In this document: positions 6,731 through 7,531 of the stretch, piece after piece
How positions within the stretch are numbered: the first letter of the stretch is position 1
How the letters are laid out: each line of letters starts with the position of its first letter
Assembly: GCA_946887065.1 (NCBI GenBank)
Contig: CAMPKL010000157.1
Span: 1 to 7,531 of the forward strand
Length of the DNA stretch: 7,531 bases
Reading direction: 5' to 3'
Origin: an uncultured Bryobacterales bacterium
Lineage (GTDB): Bacteria > Acidobacteriota > Terriglobia > Bryobacterales > UBA6623
The notes under the pieces: model-generated
What the model was told of the DNA's origin: nothing
Database searches by the model: none
Seen by the model: only the letters and a program-made list of their open reading frames with translations
Program-made: the position numbers and the translations under genes

Positions 6731-6760
6731 TTGACCTCGGCGGCCTAGAGGCGTCACAAT
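6731..6760 (+). promoter_or_regulatory. Candidate sigma-70-type promoter for the PPC-domain gene
   Basis: TTGACC (6731-6736, five of six matches to the -35 consensus) and CACAAT (6755-6760, four of six to the -10) are 18 bases apart. Transcription would start near 6767, giving a leader of about 37 bases before the ATG at 6804. The gap 6708-6803 holds no clear terminator for the protease gene. Confidence 0.35.
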
Positions 6761-6793
6761 CTAGCGCGATCCGCATGCTCAATCAGCGATGCT

Positions 6794-6799
6794 AGGGGA
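6794..6799 (+). promoter_or_regulatory. Shine-Dalgarno site deciding the PPC-protein start
   Basis: AGGGGA lies 4 bases before the ATG at 6804. An in-frame ATG at 6789 would place this site inside the gene and put five residues ahead of the signal peptide. Confidence 0.6.
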
Positions 6800-6803
6800 T
6801 ACC

Positions 6804-7352
6804 ATGCGCAAAATCATCGCCGCCCTCCTGTTTGCCGCCCTGGCCCTACCGCTTTATGCCCAGCGGACCACCAGGGAAGTCGCCAACCCCACGACGGAAC
6901 ACGACGACTCCAAGCCCAACAGCCCGGACGTCCCGGATGTCTACGCCACGACGTCCGAGTTCCAGCGCGTCGTCATCCTGCGCTTCAAGCACAAGGCCGA
7001 TCTGCTGGCCGGTCTCAGGAAAGCCGTTGCCGACGAGAAGATCAAGAACGCCGTCATTCTCTCCGCCGTCGGCTCGGTGCGGGGATACCAGATCCATAGC
7101 GTCAGCAATCGCGATTTCCCGTCCATGAACACCTACATACAGGACCCTACGCACCCTGCTGACCTGGTCAGCATGAACGGCTACGTGCTGAACGGGCGCG
7201 TCCATCCTCACCTGACGTTGACCGATCACGATCATGCGTTCGCCGGCCATCTCGAACCCGGTACGGAGGTCTTCACCTTCGCCATCGTCACGCTGGGCGT
7301 CCTTCCCGACGATTTGGATCTCTCAAAACTCGACGACAAGACCTATCGATAG
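6804..7352 (+). CDS. Exported PPC/DUF296-domain protein
   Basis: A 182-residue protein. Residues 1-19 form a Sec signal peptide (MRKII, then an Ala/Leu core, ending LYA/Q). A polar, Asp/Pro-rich linker covers about 20-50. Residues about 54-170 match the PPC/DUF296 fold known from plant AT-hook proteins and stand-alone prokaryotic proteins: FQRVVILRFKHKADLLAGL at 53-71, NAVILSAVGSVRGYQI at 82-97, and the conserved His motif HPHLTLTDHDHAFAGHLEPG at 134-153, with His134, His136 and His149 as the probable metal-binding trio. The fold usually forms trimers; its biochemical role in bacteria is not established. There is no AT-hook, so DNA binding is not supported, and the signal peptide points to the periplasm. 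The Omp85-like gene starts 28 bases downstream and could be co-transcribed. Confidence 0.85.
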   Translation: MRKIIAALLFAALALPLYAQRTTREVANPTTEHDDSKPNSPDVPDVYATTSEFQRVVILRFKHKADLLAGLRKAVADEKIKNAVILSAVGSVRGYQIHSVSNRDFPSMNTYIQDPTHPADLVSMNGYVLNGRVHPHLTLTDHDHAFAGHLEPGTEVFTFAIVTLGVLPDDLDLSKLDDKTYR

Positions 7353-7380
7353 ACGCAGCAAAGCTAGATAAACTGGGGGG

Positions 7381-7531
7381 TTGCCGCGCAAGTTTATCGT
7401 CCTCGTTGGCTTGATGGCTGCTCTCGCCGCACCGTCCAGCGCTCGGGCTCAAGAGCCCACCCGGGGGATCATTCGCGAGGTCCGCATCCATGGTCTCATC
7501 AACACCCACGAACAACTCGTCCGCGAGCAGT
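7381..7531 (+). CDS. Omp85/BamA-like outer-membrane protein, N-terminal fragment cut by the right window edge
   Basis: The frame opens after a TAA at 7369-7371 and stays open to the window end, giving 50 codons. Starting at TTG 7381, residues 1-23 form a signal peptide (MPRKFIVLVGL, Ala-rich, ARA/Q cleavage). Residues about 29-50 (GIIREVRIHGLINTHEQLVR) have the strand-helix pattern that opens a POTRA domain (VxxIxIxGxxxTxxxxV), as in BamA, TamA and FhaC-type proteins. An in-frame ATG at 7414 would remove the charged part of the signal peptide and is less likely. The only ribosome-site-like sequence is a G-run touching the TTG, so initiation is uncertain. If correct, it takes part in outer-membrane protein assembly or export. 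Which Omp85 subfamily it belongs to depends on sequence beyond the window. Confidence 0.6.
   Translation, partial: MPRKFIVLVGLMAALAAPSSARAQEPTRGIIREVRIHGLINTHEQLVREQ

Overview
The window reads as ordinary chromosomal DNA of a GC-rich, diderm (Gram-negative type) bacterium. Twin-arginine exported redox proteins, secreted proteins with short Ala-rich signal peptides ending in A-Q, a secreted multi-domain metalloprotease and an Omp85/BamA-like N-terminus fit Acidobacteriota best, with Planctomycetota or another environmental phylum possible. The phylum is inferred from gene style; there is no rRNA or marker gene to settle it. I see no tRNA, rRNA, CRISPR array, insertion sequence, integrase or phage gene.

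Left block (1-2365, + strand): the C-terminal end of a TPR protein, then a small molybdopterin-dependent oxidoreductase of the sulfite-oxidase fold with a Tat signal, then an alkaline-phosphatase-superfamily (DUF1501-like) protein with a Tat-like signal. The last two overlap as TAATG, so they are probably translated as a coupled pair in the cell envelope.

Middle block (2430-3783, - strand): an alpha/beta hydrolase of the non-heme chloroperoxidase (perhydrolase/esterase) family followed 28 bases later by a small five-helix membrane protein. Both have textbook Shine-Dalgarno sites. The pair converges on the left block and diverges from the right block across a 296-base intergenic region that carries four copies of a TAGGARRM-type octamer and a candidate promoter.

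Right block (4080-7531, + strand): a secreted zinc metalloprotease of the reprolysin-like metzincin type (875 aa, HExxHxxxxxH plus Met-turn, with four C-terminal beta-domains); an exported PPC/DUF296-domain protein with a conserved His cluster; and, 28 bases downstream, the first 50 codons of an Omp85/BamA-like outer-membrane protein that runs off the right edge.

I find no clear undescribed multi-gene system. The best leads are the coupled molybdoenzyme/phosphatase-fold pair with a CxxC at the molybdenum ligand, the exported PPC/DUF296 protein next to an Omp85-type gene, and the spaced octamer repeats in the divergent intergenic region.
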